Counted from the first letter of the stretch, positions 30,881 through 44,334 are shown. The stretch: DNA of 64,000 bases from Liolophura sinensis (GCF_032854445.1 NC_088297.1:22085127-22149126); one strand, 5' to 3'. A program made the numbers and translations. Notes: generated from the letters alone by a model not told the origin.

Positions 30881-31270
30881 CCCACCAACAACAGATTCAT
30901 CAAATCTTACACGTACATAACATATTCACTGTTCCCTGATGATTCCTTTCATCTTAAATCCCGCCCTGTTCGGAATTGGCTGTATGATGAACAGAGAATA
31001 AAAAACAAATATAATTTGAATTGGCAGATGTCACTGTAGTATGTTAGCTGTATGTTTTATCGAGACATCAGCAAATTGTATTCTCCATCTCACCCACACT
31101 CTGCAGATTATGTCGCTTTTATATAGCGCTTGATCGTGATTTATCCGGGCACTGCAATGCGTAGTCACATAGACATGGGACATGACACCGATCAGAATTC
31201 GATGTTTCCGTGTGCAACCAAAATGACAGAACGTCCATGATTACATTTGACAATTGGTACACTAATGTCT
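30881..31270. other. No gene recognised
   Basis: Nothing identifiable apart from ordinary AT-rich sequence. Confidence 0.35.
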
Positions 31271-31283
31271 GCTTTCACTTCCA

Positions 31284-31527
31284 TGGGCTCAGTCGGTTAG
31301 CGCGCTAGCGCAGCGTAATGACCCAGGAGCCTCTCACCAATGCGGTCGCTGTGAGTTCAAGTCCAGCTCATGCTGGCTTCCTCTGCGGCCGTAAGTGGGT
31401 GTATTACGCCGTACTCAAGAATATTTCACTTGTACGACGACGACCAGCATTATGGTGGGAGGAAACCCGGCATCTACACGTTGCTGGCAGGCCTTCCCGC
31501 GTACGGCCGGGGAAGAAGCCAACGCGA
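31284..31527. mobile_element. Chimeric SINE with inverted 3' half and perfect target-site duplication
   Basis: 31284-31399 is the SINE 5' half in + orientation (gggctcagtcggttagcgcg ... cggccgtaagtggg). 31402-31527 is the 3' half in - orientation (ttacgccgtactcaagaata ... gcgtacggccgggg). GCTTTCACTTCCA lies on both sides (31271-31283, 31528-31540). The A-rich tail is missing at the internal joint. Confidence 0.85.
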
Positions 31528-32042
31528 GCTTTCACTTCCAGATTGAATGAATTTTTTTGTTCTTCATCTCTGCTTTGATAGGACTTGAAAGGAAGGAGTG
31601 ATTTGATCAGTGGCTTACTGACTTATAGGCCCATCGGTCAACTGACAGATGGATATATAAAGGGACATATTGATCAACCTGTTGATTTACTGATTCGTGT
31701 CAATTTAAGAATAACCATTATTTTCTGTCATGTTCGAATAATGTCACCCTAGGTCTTGCAGTACTTCTCTTATACGATTATAATGACTAGTGGAAGCCTG
31801 AAACGCGTCACTTTGAACTCTTCACCCCGAATCGTGAGGTGCAAATGAGAGACATTTCTTGATTACGCAAAAACTCTTCATCCACCACTAATGAGGTCCT
31901 GGGTTCTCTTCAACATTTGCAGCTCGAGCTTTGATCAGTCTCCCAGGGACACCGCTATATCCGGTATAAATCTCTCTACCATTATCTTGGGGTCATTGAC
32001 TGTCAGACAGGAGCTTATACGACCTAATGTGTGCCTTTAGCG

Positions 32043-32287
32043 TGGAAGTTATTTATTTTTTGATTGGAATTGTACGTCATACAAGAATGTTTCACTTGTA
32101 CGACGGTGGTCAGTACCATGGTGGGAGGAAACAGGACAGAACCTGGGGTAAACCGATGACCATAGGCAGGTCGCTGGCAGACCTTCGCACATATCACCGC
32201 ACAAATATGAATAGATTCCCAACGATCAAATTGGTGAGAGGTTTCTGGGTCAGTGTTCTGGGCTGGGACTCTGATCACCGGACAACG
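32043..32287 (-). mobile_element. SINE, diverged
   Basis: 'gattggaattgtacgtcata', 'tgtacgacggtggtcagtac', 'aggcaggtcgctggcagacc' and 'ggtgagaggtttctgggtca' run in reverse order of the SINE. Confidence 0.8.
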
Positions 32288-32379
32288 GAGGCTTAGCTTT
32301 AGCTTGGTGACTGAGGCGGTAATTTTTTTTTGTAGAAATATGGAATCAAATTGAAAAAGGGTGTCATCCGTGGATAACT

Positions 32380-32470
32380 TCAAGGTGGGGTCGTGGCATC
32401 GAGGTTGCGATGTTGGGCGTTCCACGAGGTGTAGGTTCAATACCCGTCCCGGGCAAAGCAATTCTGACAT
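32380..32470 (+). mobile_element. tRNA-like SINE head
   Basis: 'ggtcgtggcatcgaggttgc' and 'gtaggttcaatacccgtccc' resemble A and B boxes about 45 bases apart. There is no full cloverleaf. Confidence 0.4.
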
Positions 32471-34297
32471 TTCCGAGGCTCTGCTTCACCTTGTCCATGC
32501 CTAATTCCGCTTAACCCGAGGCTAGGGGATTTGTATTCATCGTGTTGAATTAGATCACTACATCCTACGTCCTGGCCTAGAACGTCCTTATTGGTTGACG
32601 ACTGGTATACGAATGTCTGTTTCGAAGCATAGATTCCAAGAATACCAGACCTTGGTGGCTGTCAGTCGAACAGATAAATTTTGTATACAGTCGTCTACAC
32701 AGTCTTTTTTTGAAATTAGCTGAAAATGATCGTGCTCTGTGGTCAAAATTACATTCAAACGTTCGCCTGTTAGCTGTAAAGCAGGCCGTCTTCTGCGTTT
32801 TTCTGAATTCCCTTAAACTGATCCCTGATCGATGAATGAATCACCCATCAGTTCGGATTGAAGTACAACTCAATCAGCAAACTGTTCCACGTATAGACCC
32901 TCTTTCCCTAATTTGCTTGCGTCGATTTGCAAACGCCACTGGGTATATTGTCGAAAAATACTGTACATCAAGCCGACACAATAGCTTACAGGGTTGTCGT
33001 AAGCATGGGACATGGGGCAGAAAATATGTTTTGAGGAATAGTCAAAGGTTAACATATCTATACTAGTATAAAATTGTCATTGAAGTCCTACTGTATCATA
33101 TGAATTGTGTAAAATGTTAGTCTTTCTTTGTTGACGTAAACGTTTCGATCACCTGTATCACAATGTTCATTTGGAGAAATGACATCTACTTCCTTTAGGA
33201 ACTACTTAAGTTTACAGATATTTAGCCCCGTAATTCGCCGTGTCGTTCGTTTACTGAATCACATTTTGTGAACTCTGGCTTTTTCAAACGTCCATATTAT
33301 AGTAAATGTAATCAGAATGATTGACTAACGTGTAAAACCTTTTTTGCCTTTGGTGATAAAAGAGTTCGAACTCGAAACTCCCCTGTCTTATCGTCTGTCA
33401 TACAGGACACGGGAAATATCAGATCATGACGTGACTGATGGTGAAAAGTCACCGGTATATCACTGGCTATCATCTTTACATAAACTCCGGAATACTCAGT
33501 CCTAAAGCGCTTATTAACGATATTAACTGATGAAACAATGTCAGTTGACATTCAGATTGTGTCAAACAAAACAGCTGTTACTTTATAGGGGCAGGTTGTT
33601 TGGAACTCCGTTAGCCAGTTAAGTTAACAAATGATTTATGTTGTCTTTAAATCTAGGTGTCAAAACGTAAATTCACTGTTATCTATAGTCCGACCAAAGG
33701 TTCATAAATATGGATACTGGAGAAATATTTACGAATTCATGGAAATATTAAATCTGACACATGTTACAGCAGCATTGAAATGGAGATGAACTTTTTATAT
33801 AAGAGAGGAAAAATGTGTCATTATTCCCATTAGCACGTCTTGTATTGACTCGGTGGGGGAAACATGGTAAAACAAGCGCTTAAAAATACATGTATTCGGC
33901 ACAAACAGATAGAGGGCAAGATGCACCACAATTGCCCGCAAAGTATACCACTGAATATTGCGAAACGCAAACAGGTGCGATCGATCCACACTCTGCATTC
34001 TTGTTGACAATCAGGGGTAAAGTGCGGTGACGTTTGCCCGTATTTATCTTGCCGCCTTAGTAATAAAAGTAACGCGTAATAGGTCAGTGACAAGCCATTA
34101 TAATTTACCGAAGCGGACGTGATCTCGAAGGTCGATGAACATCCGGGGTTTCACGTCCGATCTTTTATAAAGACGATCAGGCATTTCAGATCGTTGACCA
34201 CAAGACTACATAATAAGGCATACGTAAACAATTAATCCCCTCATAATCCCCACAAAATGTAAGTAGACCTATTTCAAAGTATTTACAGTAGGAGTGT
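32471..34297. other. No gene; fragments of dispersed elements
   Basis: 32590-32700 shares 'ttggttgacgactggtatac' with 39000 and 36235. 33195-33395 is the partner of 3735-4010. Otherwise nothing is recognised. Confidence 0.4.
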
Positions 34298-34412
34298 TTT
34301 ATTTATTTATTTATTTATTTATTCTTTGATTGGTGTTTCACCGACGGCGGCCATTATGATGGGAGAAAATCAAGCAGAGTATGGGGGAAACCCACGATCA
34401 TCTACAGGATGC
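34298..34412 (-). mobile_element. SINE 3' fragment
   Basis: (ttta)n, 'gattggtgtttcaccgacgg', 'ccattatgatgggaga' and 'cccacgatcatctacagg' match the SINE in reverse, with the 'gtactcaagaatatt' block deleted. Confidence 0.7.
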
Positions 34413-34859
34413 CAGTACGAGGGGTGTTTTATATGCCTATATAGGTTTCTGGAGCAGGTTTCACTTGAATTGAAATCACTTGAAATCTTTAGAATGGCAA
34501 ATGAATACCAAATTCTACATTACATAATCGGGGCCACGTCTTACATTAGACTGGAGAACATGATCCTTTCACAGTGAAGTTCTTCCCACGGTTACAGTCA
34601 AGCGCCGAGGGTAATGAAAAGCCAACTGGTTTGGTAAGAACTGAATGCAATGCTAAAGCCTTCAGATCCAAACTGTTATTCTTAAAAGGTGTACGTTAAA
34701 CCGTGTGAAACAGTCACTTGTTTTCTGTTGCGATAGTATTTTGGTGTGTATCTGGACCAAGTCGATCGAGCTTTGAAATTATTATATTTTTATTCGCCTA
34801 TCTATATACCGACCAATTTTATCCATGCTGAAATCCTTTGCTCGTGAATATATAGAGCA

Positions 34860-34995
34860 CATTGCGCAGTGAAGGCTCAATATCATAAATATTATTCGAG
34901 TGAGAGGTGAAAATGATAGTGCGTCAGGCGGGATATCATGTACACCTTTCACGAGAAAAGAATATGATATTCAACCTTCTCTGTGCAGTATTCTG
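34860..34995. mobile_element. MITE-like hairpin element, copy 2
   Basis: The left arm 'gtgaaggctcaatatcataa' (34869 onward) pairs with 'gatattcaaccttc' before 34985. The outer right end 'gcagtattctgttta' is the complement of the outer left end of copy 1 (taaacagaatattgc), so the two copies together define the terminus. 34996-35419 holds nothing recognised. Confidence 0.6.
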
Positions 34996-35419
34996 TTTAT
35001 TGTTTATTTTTTTTTACATCATCGTGATTTTGTGTATATGAACACGTTTTAACAACGTTTTTGACTGTAGGCCTTCGCATACCTGTGTATATAGCGTGAC
35101 GTCGCACATGACGTTTTGTATGACGTCGTATCTTGTTGAGTGACCTTTGAGGTAGGTTTTGCCCCATAAATATATATACTCACATACGGTTCTTTTGGTA
35201 GATTCTCGCGTTATTTCATGTTGCCTGGCGTTTAATCGACGGTCTGAAACGGTGGATTACAGGGAACGCACATATAGACCCCACTGAGTGTGTTAAAAAT
35301 CCAACCTAAAATACAAATCATACTCATCACAGACAACCCTGAAAACCGAACATATAATACCTTTAAATAACACCTCTCAAGGGCAAAGGCAAACTGACTT
35401 CAAACCAAATCAAGTGAGT

Positions 35420-35640
35420 GTTTAATGTTTGTATGATTGGGGTTTAACGTCGTAGTTCACAATTTTTGAGTCATATGAGGACGAGGAGGCCTTAGGTGTG
35501 TGTACTTGTACCGTGGCAGTTCGATTCCATAGCGCCAAAGTGCTGTCGCCACTGAAGTATCAAGCTGGAGACACTAGACATGACATCTCACCTAGTCAAA
35601 TTATACTGACAGCGGTCAACCAGTTCTAAATACGACATAA
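35420..35640 (+). repeat. Dispersed repeat D, copy 2
   Basis: 'ggggtttaacgtcgtagttc', 'gacgaggaggccttaggtgt' and 'cactagacatgacatctcac' follow the order of 7815-8160. Confidence 0.5.
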
Positions 35641-35659
35641 ATATTATCAAGCTGTGAAA

Positions 35660-37435
35660 GTGGAAAGAGGTGCTGCAGAAAATCAACAGATCAACAACTG
35701 GGAAGAGGTGGGGGCTACAGGAACAGTGGAAGACGTGCTGCCTGACATGGGTTCGTGGGTTTAGAGATTGATTAACACACTGTGACAACCAGACAACCAC
35801 AAGCCAGATGTACGGCTTCCATCAACAGCATCGTTCGTGGAGATCACATGTACCTCCTCGTAGGCTGAACAGATTTATGTCTCATGGACAACTGCGGTCT
35901 TTCGTTTTGAAAACAAGACATCCCATCAAGATACTCTGGAAATCTTATGGTACCTATGAAACAGTTGATCACAACATGTTACGTGTCCCTCCATCGCGCA
36001 TGTATGGGCTATTAAGTTATTCTACCGTCTTTACTGGTTCTCAGAATTTAGGGAACATGAGTTACCCCCATGTAGGTGCGCCACATATCAGCGCCCAAAA
36101 GTCAGAGTACCATTTTACTGAAAGAATATCAGACGTGATATTTTTTTACGGGAGGGGTGGGGGGTGCGGGTGGCAAATGACTTGCTTGACGCTGTTACGG
36201 AATTGGCCTTGCGATTATTCCTCTGGAACATCCATTTTGGTTGACAACTGATATAAGAATATGTTTTTTAAAGCCAAGATATAACATTAAACAGGGTCTT
36301 ACTTATTTAAATGATTGTTATATTTAAACGTCAAACTTTAAAGATTTGTTAATCGTTTGGCTCAATAAGTTTAATGGATGGAAAAAGCTGGAGTGCTTGG
36401 GCTTATCCGCCTGTACCTATGACAAGTTATTGACGAATATCCGTATGTGTGACGCAAATTGCTGGCAGAGAAATGACCTTCAACAAATGTAGTGCGACAC
36501 GAAAGTTCCTATTATCAAGTCCTTTCGCTTATTGACACCAGTCCCTACAAAAAATACGCGAGGAGAGTTAACATTTTCATGTCCAAGACATTTTACCCGC
36601 ACTGCGTGGGAGACTATAGAAACTCAATCAAACCCACGTATATTGCCTCAATTCATGGCTTTCTCTCCGGCCCATACGAGGGAAGGTCTCCCAGCAACTT
36701 GCACGTGGTAATGGGCTTTCACTGTCCCGTTTCCTTCCACCGTAATGCTGGCCGCTTCACTTTATGTATGCAATGTGTACCCGCGAAAACAATATATGTC
36801 AATGTAATCAGGTTACCGGAAATACACACATGTAATCATCTTCCTTGGAAGGCATTCATTACTGAGCCAGAAGTAATGGTGACAAATTAATGCATCGATA
36901 ATGAACGGGCCGTATTAAGATTCCAATTGGCTGGAAAAACATGAGTGTGGTGACTGTGTGTAACAGTGCAGTGAAGTTCTACGGTTTTCTTCCGAGTAGA
37001 TCTTTTTAAAAATACTCAGGACCAAAAATAGCGATGATAATCACTGTCGAAATTATCATTGGAAACCTATTATCCAGACACCGTGTGTATTTTAAACCGG
37101 CTTACGTTCTCATTTGAATGAATATGTTTAGAACATTTATGGAGAATTTATATAAAGAAAGTAACAGTGACAGAAAGTAATAGCGGCTACTAGAAACTGA
37201 GACAGGAAATTCAACAAGCAACTCGCCTGATTCAAGCACAACCTGTGTACATTGTGTCCAGATAATTTACCTAGGAACATTTTCACGTAGATGCTGAATG
37301 AGAATTCGCTTATGCCATCGCTGTGAAGAAGGGAGAGTCATTTAGATACTTTCATGGCAGCGCTACCAGACCGGCTGATCGTTAGACGTGATGTACAGTG
37401 AGACAGGGTGTATCCATGGGGTATGCAATCACTGA

Positions 37436-37440
<5 letters not shown>
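35660..37440 (+). repeat. Tandem triplicated block, copy I
   Basis: Key shared strings are 'gacaaccacaagccagatgt' and 'cttccatcaacagcatcgtt' (start), 'cactgcgtgggagactatag' (middle) and 'gagagtcatttagatacttt' (end). It contains a SINE fragment at 36655-36765. Open frames at 35808-36251 and 36492-36890 fall in shared sequence but are not kept open in copies II and III. Confidence 0.7.
36655..36765 (+). mobile_element. SINE internal fragment in copy I
   Basis: 'tctctccggcccatacgagg', 'aaggtctcccagcaacttgc' and 'ccgtaatgctggccgc' match the SINE core. It sits at the same position as the SINE in copy II, so it predates the duplication. Confidence 0.7.
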
Positions 37441-37505
<65 letters not shown>

Positions 37506-37508
37506 TAC
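37440..37508. repeat. (TA)n microsatellite between copies I and II
   Basis: About 30 TA repeats at the end of the triplicated unit. Copy II ends in a similar CA/TA tract at 40168-40265. Confidence 0.95.
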
Positions 37509-37529
37509 CATAAGGAAAGCTTCTTCAGT

Positions 37530-40200
37530 CATGTAAAATGAGAATACATGGCTCTGTTATCAGACCATTTCGTCGAAAACGTGCCGCAGAACTCACAGTC
37601 GGGAGCGACAATCGTTGGAAGACTAGGCTGGCATGGATGGGTGGGTGGAGAGATTGATGATAGAACTATGACAGTCACACAACCACAAGTCAGATGTACG
37701 GCTTCCATCAACAGCATCTTTCGTTGGAAATTACATGTACCTTCGTGTAGACTGAGCAGATATATGCCTTATGGATACCTGCGGTTTTTCTTTTTGAAAG
37801 CCAGAACATTCCGTCAAGATCCTCTGGAATTTTTATTACACCTCTCAAAGTGTTAATCATAACATGTTACGTGACTCAGCATAGGGTCGCACAAGTGTAG
37901 GCTCTTAAGTTATTCCACCGTCTTTACTCACGGGCATTTAGGTATCATGGGTATACGCACATAGGCGCTCTACATGCTAGCGCTCAAAAGTCAGACCACC
38001 CACAAAGCGTCGAAAATGTTCAAACATAGTGCCGAAATGTTTCCAAGGATTGCGCAGGCGCATTAGAATCTTGTGTGGTTGTTGTTGTCTCAGATTGTCA
38101 GCCATCCACACCATCCTCGTAGATAACAGTGACAATAGTACTATATTACCTTATAGAGTTACCCCTTACTCGTGTACTTCTGTATATACGGTTTTATTTA
38201 ACGGGGAAAGAGATGGACTTGTTTAGAGAGACAACCGACAGCGAATGGTAGCCCGAGGCGACAGTGATAAGCAGGACGTGATGTATATTACACCCGAGGC
38301 GGCACTTTGATCTCAGAATGTCACTCACGTCCTGGTTTTTTTGTCGGTATAATAACCATTTATATGTTCGGTTAATTAATTTACCTGGTACGAAGCTGGT
38401 GGCTGATATGTTAACTGATATGGAATCGGTTTTGATGTGAATATATTGGATCCATTTATAAATGTATGTATTTAATTGGTGTTTAATAGTGTTCTCAAGA
38501 ATAATTTTCATGTGTTACGGTGGACTGGTTTATAGGAGATGAAAAAGAGACAGCTACGTGAGAAACTGAGACAGGAAATTCAACAAGCAACTCGCCTGTT
38601 TGATTAAAAACCCGACGTAAATCCGCGACCCAATCAACGGTTGCCGGGTGCGAACTCAAATCCTCCTCGGTTAAGCGTCTTTGCTGTGAACAATCCGTAT
38701 TTTGCCTCAGTGGATTGTCCAGTGAACTACAGAGCAATTTTATTGTATCTGCAGGGCCTCTCCTCCATCTTGATATGCTGACATATTTTATTTTCGGTTT
38801 TGTTTGTGTATATGTATTTTATAATAAGCAGCTTGATTGCTTGTTTTTGGGTTGTCAAGGATCACTGCAGGCACAACGTGAGGATAAACTATTTCTCCAT
38901 GATTTTACCAAAGAATGTCGGACGTTATAATTTTTTTGCACACATGACTTTTGCTTGACGTTATGGGAAATGGCCTTGCGATTATTGATCGAGACGTCCA
39001 ATTTGGTTGACGACTGGTATACAAATATGTATTTCGATGCCAATGATTCAACATTAAACAGCACTATCTATTTAAATGATTGTTACTCAATGTCATATTG
39101 AAGTCACACTGTTTATAGAAAGGCTGTAAGTTTAATGGTTGTAAGAAACCGGTGTGCTTGAGCTTAACCGCCTACCTGTTGTAAGTTACTGAAGAATTTC
39201 TGACAAAACAGCTTTCCGTGCCAAACTGTTGAAAGCCAGACAAAAGGCCTTCAACAATTGCAATTCATTTACAAAAGGCCCAATTAACAAGCCCTGTCGA
39301 TCGCTTATTGTTATCATTTCTCATGTTCAAGAGATTTTTGACCTGCACTGCGTGGGAGACTACTGAAAATCAATCAGAACTACGTACATTGCCTCAGTTT
39401 ATGGCTTCCTAAGCGGCCATACGTGTGAAGGTCTTCCAGCAACCTATGGATGGTAGTGGGTTTCGCCTGGACAGACACCGTAATGCTGAGCGCCGTCGTG
39501 TAAGTGAAATATTCTTGAATATGGCGTAAAACACCAATCAAATATATAAATAAACTGCCCCAATTGTACCTCAAAAAACTATATATGTCAATGTTATGAG
39601 GTTTTTGGAAATAATGACCACAATTGTAATTATCTGCCTTGGATACCATACATTATTGAGCCATGGATGTGTCACTAATAAACGCGACGTATTAGGATTC
39701 CGTTTGGGCTAGATCACGCGTAAGTGCGTCGATTGAGTCTATCAGTACAAACGCAGGTCAAGGACGGTTAATGACCGGTGAAGCTCTCAGAGATTTCTGT
39801 CAGTGTGGATCTTTTGGAAAATATTAAGGATAAACGAAAAACGCCCTGACCATCGAAAAATCTGACGAAATCACTGTCGGAGAATGTCATCAGAATTAAT
39901 TATCCAGACGTCGTATTCATAAGAAGCTAGCTACAAAACATTTATATGGAATTTATATAAAGAAAGTAATAGTGAAAGAAAGTAATAGTGACGTGCTCTA
40001 AAGAGGAAACAGTTTCGTTTCAACTGGAAAAAATCGTTCTCTCCTGCCTGTAAACAAGTCATGCATGGAGATAAAAAAAACAAAACCGCCCCCCCCCCAA
40101 AAAAAACACAAAAAACTAAGACAAACACAAACGCCATCGCTGTGAAGAAGGGGGAGTCCATTTGAAGACTCACACACACACACACACACACACATACATA
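37530..40200 (+). repeat. Tandem triplicated block, copy II
   Basis: Starts 'ggctctgttatcagaccatt', then 'caaccacaagtcagatgtac' and 'cttccatcaacagcatcttt'. It shares long near-identical stretches with copy III (for example 'cgcattagaatcttgtgtgg' and 'tttacctggtacgaagctgg'). SINE fragment at 39405-39557. Confidence 0.75.
39405..39557 (+). mobile_element. SINE 3' part in copy II
   Basis: 'tggatggtagtgggtttcgc', 'ccgtcgtgtaagtgaaatat' and 'ggcgtaaaacaccaatcaaa' are clear. The head is missing. Confidence 0.8.
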
Positions 40201-40225
40201 TACACACACATATATATATATATAT

Positions 40226-40265
<40 letters not shown>
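40168..40265. repeat. CA/TA microsatellite
   Basis: (CA)n, then 'tacatatacacacacatata', then (TA)n with one interruption. It closes copy II. Confidence 0.95.
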
Positions 40266-40268
<3 letters not shown>

Positions 40269-40489
40269 CAGGACGTTCCCCGTAAACCTGATCAGATTAG
40301 ATATGACCTTGTCCGGAAGAGGTTTGAAGAGGTTTTATTTGACTGATGTTTGACGTCGTACAAATTAATATTTCAGCTATAAGACTTCGGTAAGGTTCAT
40401 GGTTACGACATACAGGATAAAAAAAAAATAAAAAATAAAAAAAAAATAAAACAAAGAAACATAAACGCCAAAGCTAGTTCAGTCGGGTA

Positions 40490-43090
40490 AAATGGGAATA
40501 AATGGTTATGTTTTGTCACACCATCTCGTTGTGAACGTTCCTTAGAAAATCAGCAGACTAACAACTATGAGGATTCAGGAGAGAGGATCGTTTGAAAGAT
40601 CGATGATAGAACCGTGACAGCCAGACAACCACAAGTCAGATGTAGGGCTTCCATCAACAGCATCGTTCGCTGGAAATTACATGTACCTTCGTGTAGACTA
40701 AGCAGATATATACCTTCTGGATACCTGCGGTTTATCTTTTTGAAAACTAGGACATTCCCTCAAGACTCTCTGGAGTTCTTATTACATCTGTCAAAGAGTT
40801 AATCATAACATGTTACGTGACCCAGCATAGGGTCGCACAAGTATAGGCTCTTGTTCCACCGTCTTTACTCACAGCATTTAGGTATCATAGAGTACCTGCA
40901 TACAGGCGCTCTACACATTAGCGCTCAAAAGTCAGACCACTCACAAAGTATGGAAAATGTTCAAACATAGTGTCGAAATGTTTCTCAGGTTTGCGCAAGC
41001 GCATTAGAATCTTGTGTGGTTGTTGTCTCAGATTGTCAGCTAACCACACCATCCTCGTAGATTACAGTGACAGTAGTACTATGTTACCTTATAGAGTTAC
41101 CCTTACTCGTGTACTTCTGTATATACGGTTTTATGTAAGGGGGGAAAGAGACGGACTTGTTTAGAGAGACAACCGGCGGTGAATTATAGCCCGAGGCGAC
41201 ACTGTGTTAAGCAGGACGTGATGTATATTACACTCGAGGCGACACTTTGATCTTAGAATGTCACTCACGTCCTGGTTTTTTGTCGGTATAATAACCATCT
41301 AGATATTCCGGTGAATTAATTTACCTGGTACGAAGCTGGCGGCTGATATGTTAACTGATATGGAATCGGGTTTGATGTGAATATATTGGATGTAAACTAG
41401 ATCCATTTATATATTTATTTATTTAATTGGTGTTTATACCGTTAGCACGAGTAATTTGCTTATTTTACCCATGGCGGAATGGTTGATGCGAGAAGAAAAA
41501 TAGACAGCTCCGGCCTGTAGAAAATTGCCGTAATTCTCCTCTTGGATTAAAAACCTGACGTAAATCCGCAGCCTTATTGACACTGACTTGGTCCGAACCT
41601 AGATGCATTTTGGTTTAGCGTCTTCGCTCTGATAATCTGTACTTATCATCGGAGGATGGTCTGCAACTAAATACAGCATGATTTGATTGAATCTTCAAGA
41701 GATCTTTTGTATTTTTCATATTACTGCACAAATTTAGTTTTCGATTTGGTTTTTAAAAACCTTTCTGAAAATTATTTATTTATTTGATAGGTGTTTTACG
41801 CCGTACTCAAGAATATTTCACTTACGCGACGACGGCCAGCATCATGGAAGGAGGAAACCAGGCAGAGCCCGAGATAAACCCTCGACCATCCGCAGGTTGC
41901 TAACAGGCCTTCCCATCCAAGGTAAATGTATTTAAGTAGCTTGATTACTTATATTGTCATTCTTAAGGACCACTGTAGTGGTTACTCAATGTCATATTGA
42001 AGTCACACTGTTTATAGAAAGGCTGTAAGTTTAATGGTTGTAAGAAACCGGTGTGCTTGAGCTTAACCGCCTACCTGTTGTAAGTTACTGACGAATGTTC
42101 GTATGTTTGACATAATATTTTTTGTGCGAAATTGTTGAAGGACAGACAATTGACTACATATATGAAAACTACAGATATTCTTCATGTCAGGTACATCACG
42201 TGTATTGGCAAAACTTGTGTCAAATAAGGCAATCACGTCAAGGTAATAGATCATCGAAAATAATGATCATATACATAGTTACTCCTCTAGAAAAGCATAC
42301 ATTACTAAGCCATCGTTCTTTTCGACGAATTGATGGAGCTATAATGAACGCGCTGTATCTGGATTCGATTTGGACTGAAAAATACATCGGCGTGGTGATC
42401 GGGTGTAGCAACAGAGTGAAGACCAAGGAAGCTTGATGATACTAAAGCTATACGGATTTGTATCAGGCTACATGTATAGAAAAAAAGAAAACGTAAATCG
42501 AAAATCAGAAGAAATTTCAAAAGAAATTGACTACCTGAAACTTACACCAGAACCTCATTATCCAGATCCCATATAAATTATGAAATTACATGTAGCTTAC
42601 GTTCATTTTGGTTTGAATTTTGAAAATCAAAGCAAGCAATTAGAAAGTAACAATAGTGTATTATCGTCAAAGGAAATGGTTTGTACTTACACAGGTGTTT
42701 AATCAAACTCCTAAAGATCGAGACAAATGACATATGTCTGACATTTATCAAGAAACATTTCCACGTATGAATGGCGTATACAGTGGGCATGCGCAGAGCT
42801 GTAGCAGAAGTCAGACAAGATTGGAAAACAAACAACACACGCATAAAATGAATGATCAGCCATGATTTGATTGCCTCGTCTTGTCGTACGCCCTGGCGTG
42901 TCCCTGCTTCCATATCTGTGAACAAGTCCATGACTGGAAGCCGATAAACAAGTAAGAATTCTTTTACGTCATTGTTGTGAAGAAGGGAGCGTCATTTGAA
43001 ACCTTTTGTGGGAGCGCTATCAGACTGGCCGACCGCTGAACGCGATGTACCGCGAGACAGGATATATCCATATACGGGCATAACAGTGTT
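40490..43090 (+). repeat. Tandem triplicated block, copy III
   Basis: It matches copy II from 'gacaaccacaagtcagatgt' (about 40625) through 'ggaatcgggtttgatgtgaa' (about 41375), then 'gttactcaatgtcatattga' (41980), ending with 'gggagcgtcatttgaaacct' at about 42990, equivalent to 37330. It carries its own SINE fragment at 41770-41920. Confidence 0.75.
41770..41920 (-). mobile_element. SINE 3' part in copy III
   Basis: 'ttacgccgtactcaagaata', 'gacgacggccagcatcatgg' and 'catccgcaggttgctaacag', in reverse. It is opposite in orientation to, and at a different site from, the SINE of copies I and II, so it was inserted later. Confidence 0.85.
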
Positions 43091-44334
43091 CATTTTGACG
43101 CTTAGGCACATATATGTGTTTGCACCACAAGGGTTTCCAGACGTTGTTTGTGAAAAACATATGACCACTTCCGCCTCACCATTTGCAAACACATGTATCT
43201 AGAGTTGGTCCAAGGAGAAGATTTATTTATTTAATTATTTATTATGAATTATTTAATTGATTTATTTGATTGATTCTTAAAGCTAAAGAAATAAAAATTA
43301 AGTGGGGCGTCAAAAGGAAGGCGAGTAAATCTAAGTATGGATGGGTGGGGGTGGGAGAGTCCAGGTTGATAATTTGTCCCTCAAAATATGTTTACTTACT
43401 TTCTCCACTGTGTTAAATGTAGTTGCGCGGTATTAGTGGGCTGTATAGTCCATATTGCCGGTGGTGAGTTACTCTGACGTCACATCACTTATTTGAGAGT
43501 ATTATTGACGTCATTTTCACTAGTGGATAATAACATCTATTCCAACACTAACCACTCTGTTTATAGATTGGGGAAACACTAACTATGAGGTGACACTATC
43601 TGTATGGCTCACTCAGCCCACTGGAGATTTCAAACATTTTTTTTCATCTAACTTTGTTAAACCAAAAAAAAAAAAAAAAAAAATAAATAAAATAATATAT
43701 GAAAGAAGTATTTTTTACTCTTACTTTTCAGCTCTCTATCTGAATCGTTTTATGATGGGGGTGGGGGGGGGGGGAGTGCACACTATGCTGGTGGAAGAAA
43801 GGTACGAGTGTCAACGACCTCGCACCTGGTTTTAATCTCGCTAGTAATCTCTAGAGCAAGACCCGCTAGCGTCCAGAACAAGACAAAACATCTAAAATAA
43901 ACATTACAGAAGAACATTGCCAGACCCTTTTGTTACATCAAGCATTCAATGGGCCACATAATATGGAAGGAACGCGATATGCATGGAACAATTACCCTCA
44001 TTGGAACGCCATATACATGGGAAATGAGCCACAGAGTATAGACGGAACGCCATATACATGGGAAATTTTCCAGCCATATATATGTAGTCGTGGGATGAAT
44101 GCTGTGGTTTTCACTATATAATAAAATCTGCAAATGGTCATTCGTTACAGACGTTATATGTTTTTAGAGAAACTAAGGAAAACATATATTGCCAGCAATT
44201 ATTATGCAGGAGTGAAATCTGAGCACCTTCAAATCTGTGGTCATGATGGTCAGGGAGTCCATCTCGAAATCGGGATCGCCAATACGTGGTTGAAGTATTG
44301 CCGAAGTGGCGTTAAGCCATAAGCATTCATTTAT
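43091..44334. other. No gene recognised; A-run and G-run
   Basis: A pure A run at about 43663-43682, a G run at 43758-43773, and a small duplication 'ggaacgccatatacatggga' at about 44003 and 44045. No exon is supported. Confidence 0.4.

Noticed and set aside
35808-36251. 147-codon open frame in triplicated copy I
   Set aside because: The corresponding frames in copies II and III stop early, and differences between II and III are mostly non-synonymous.
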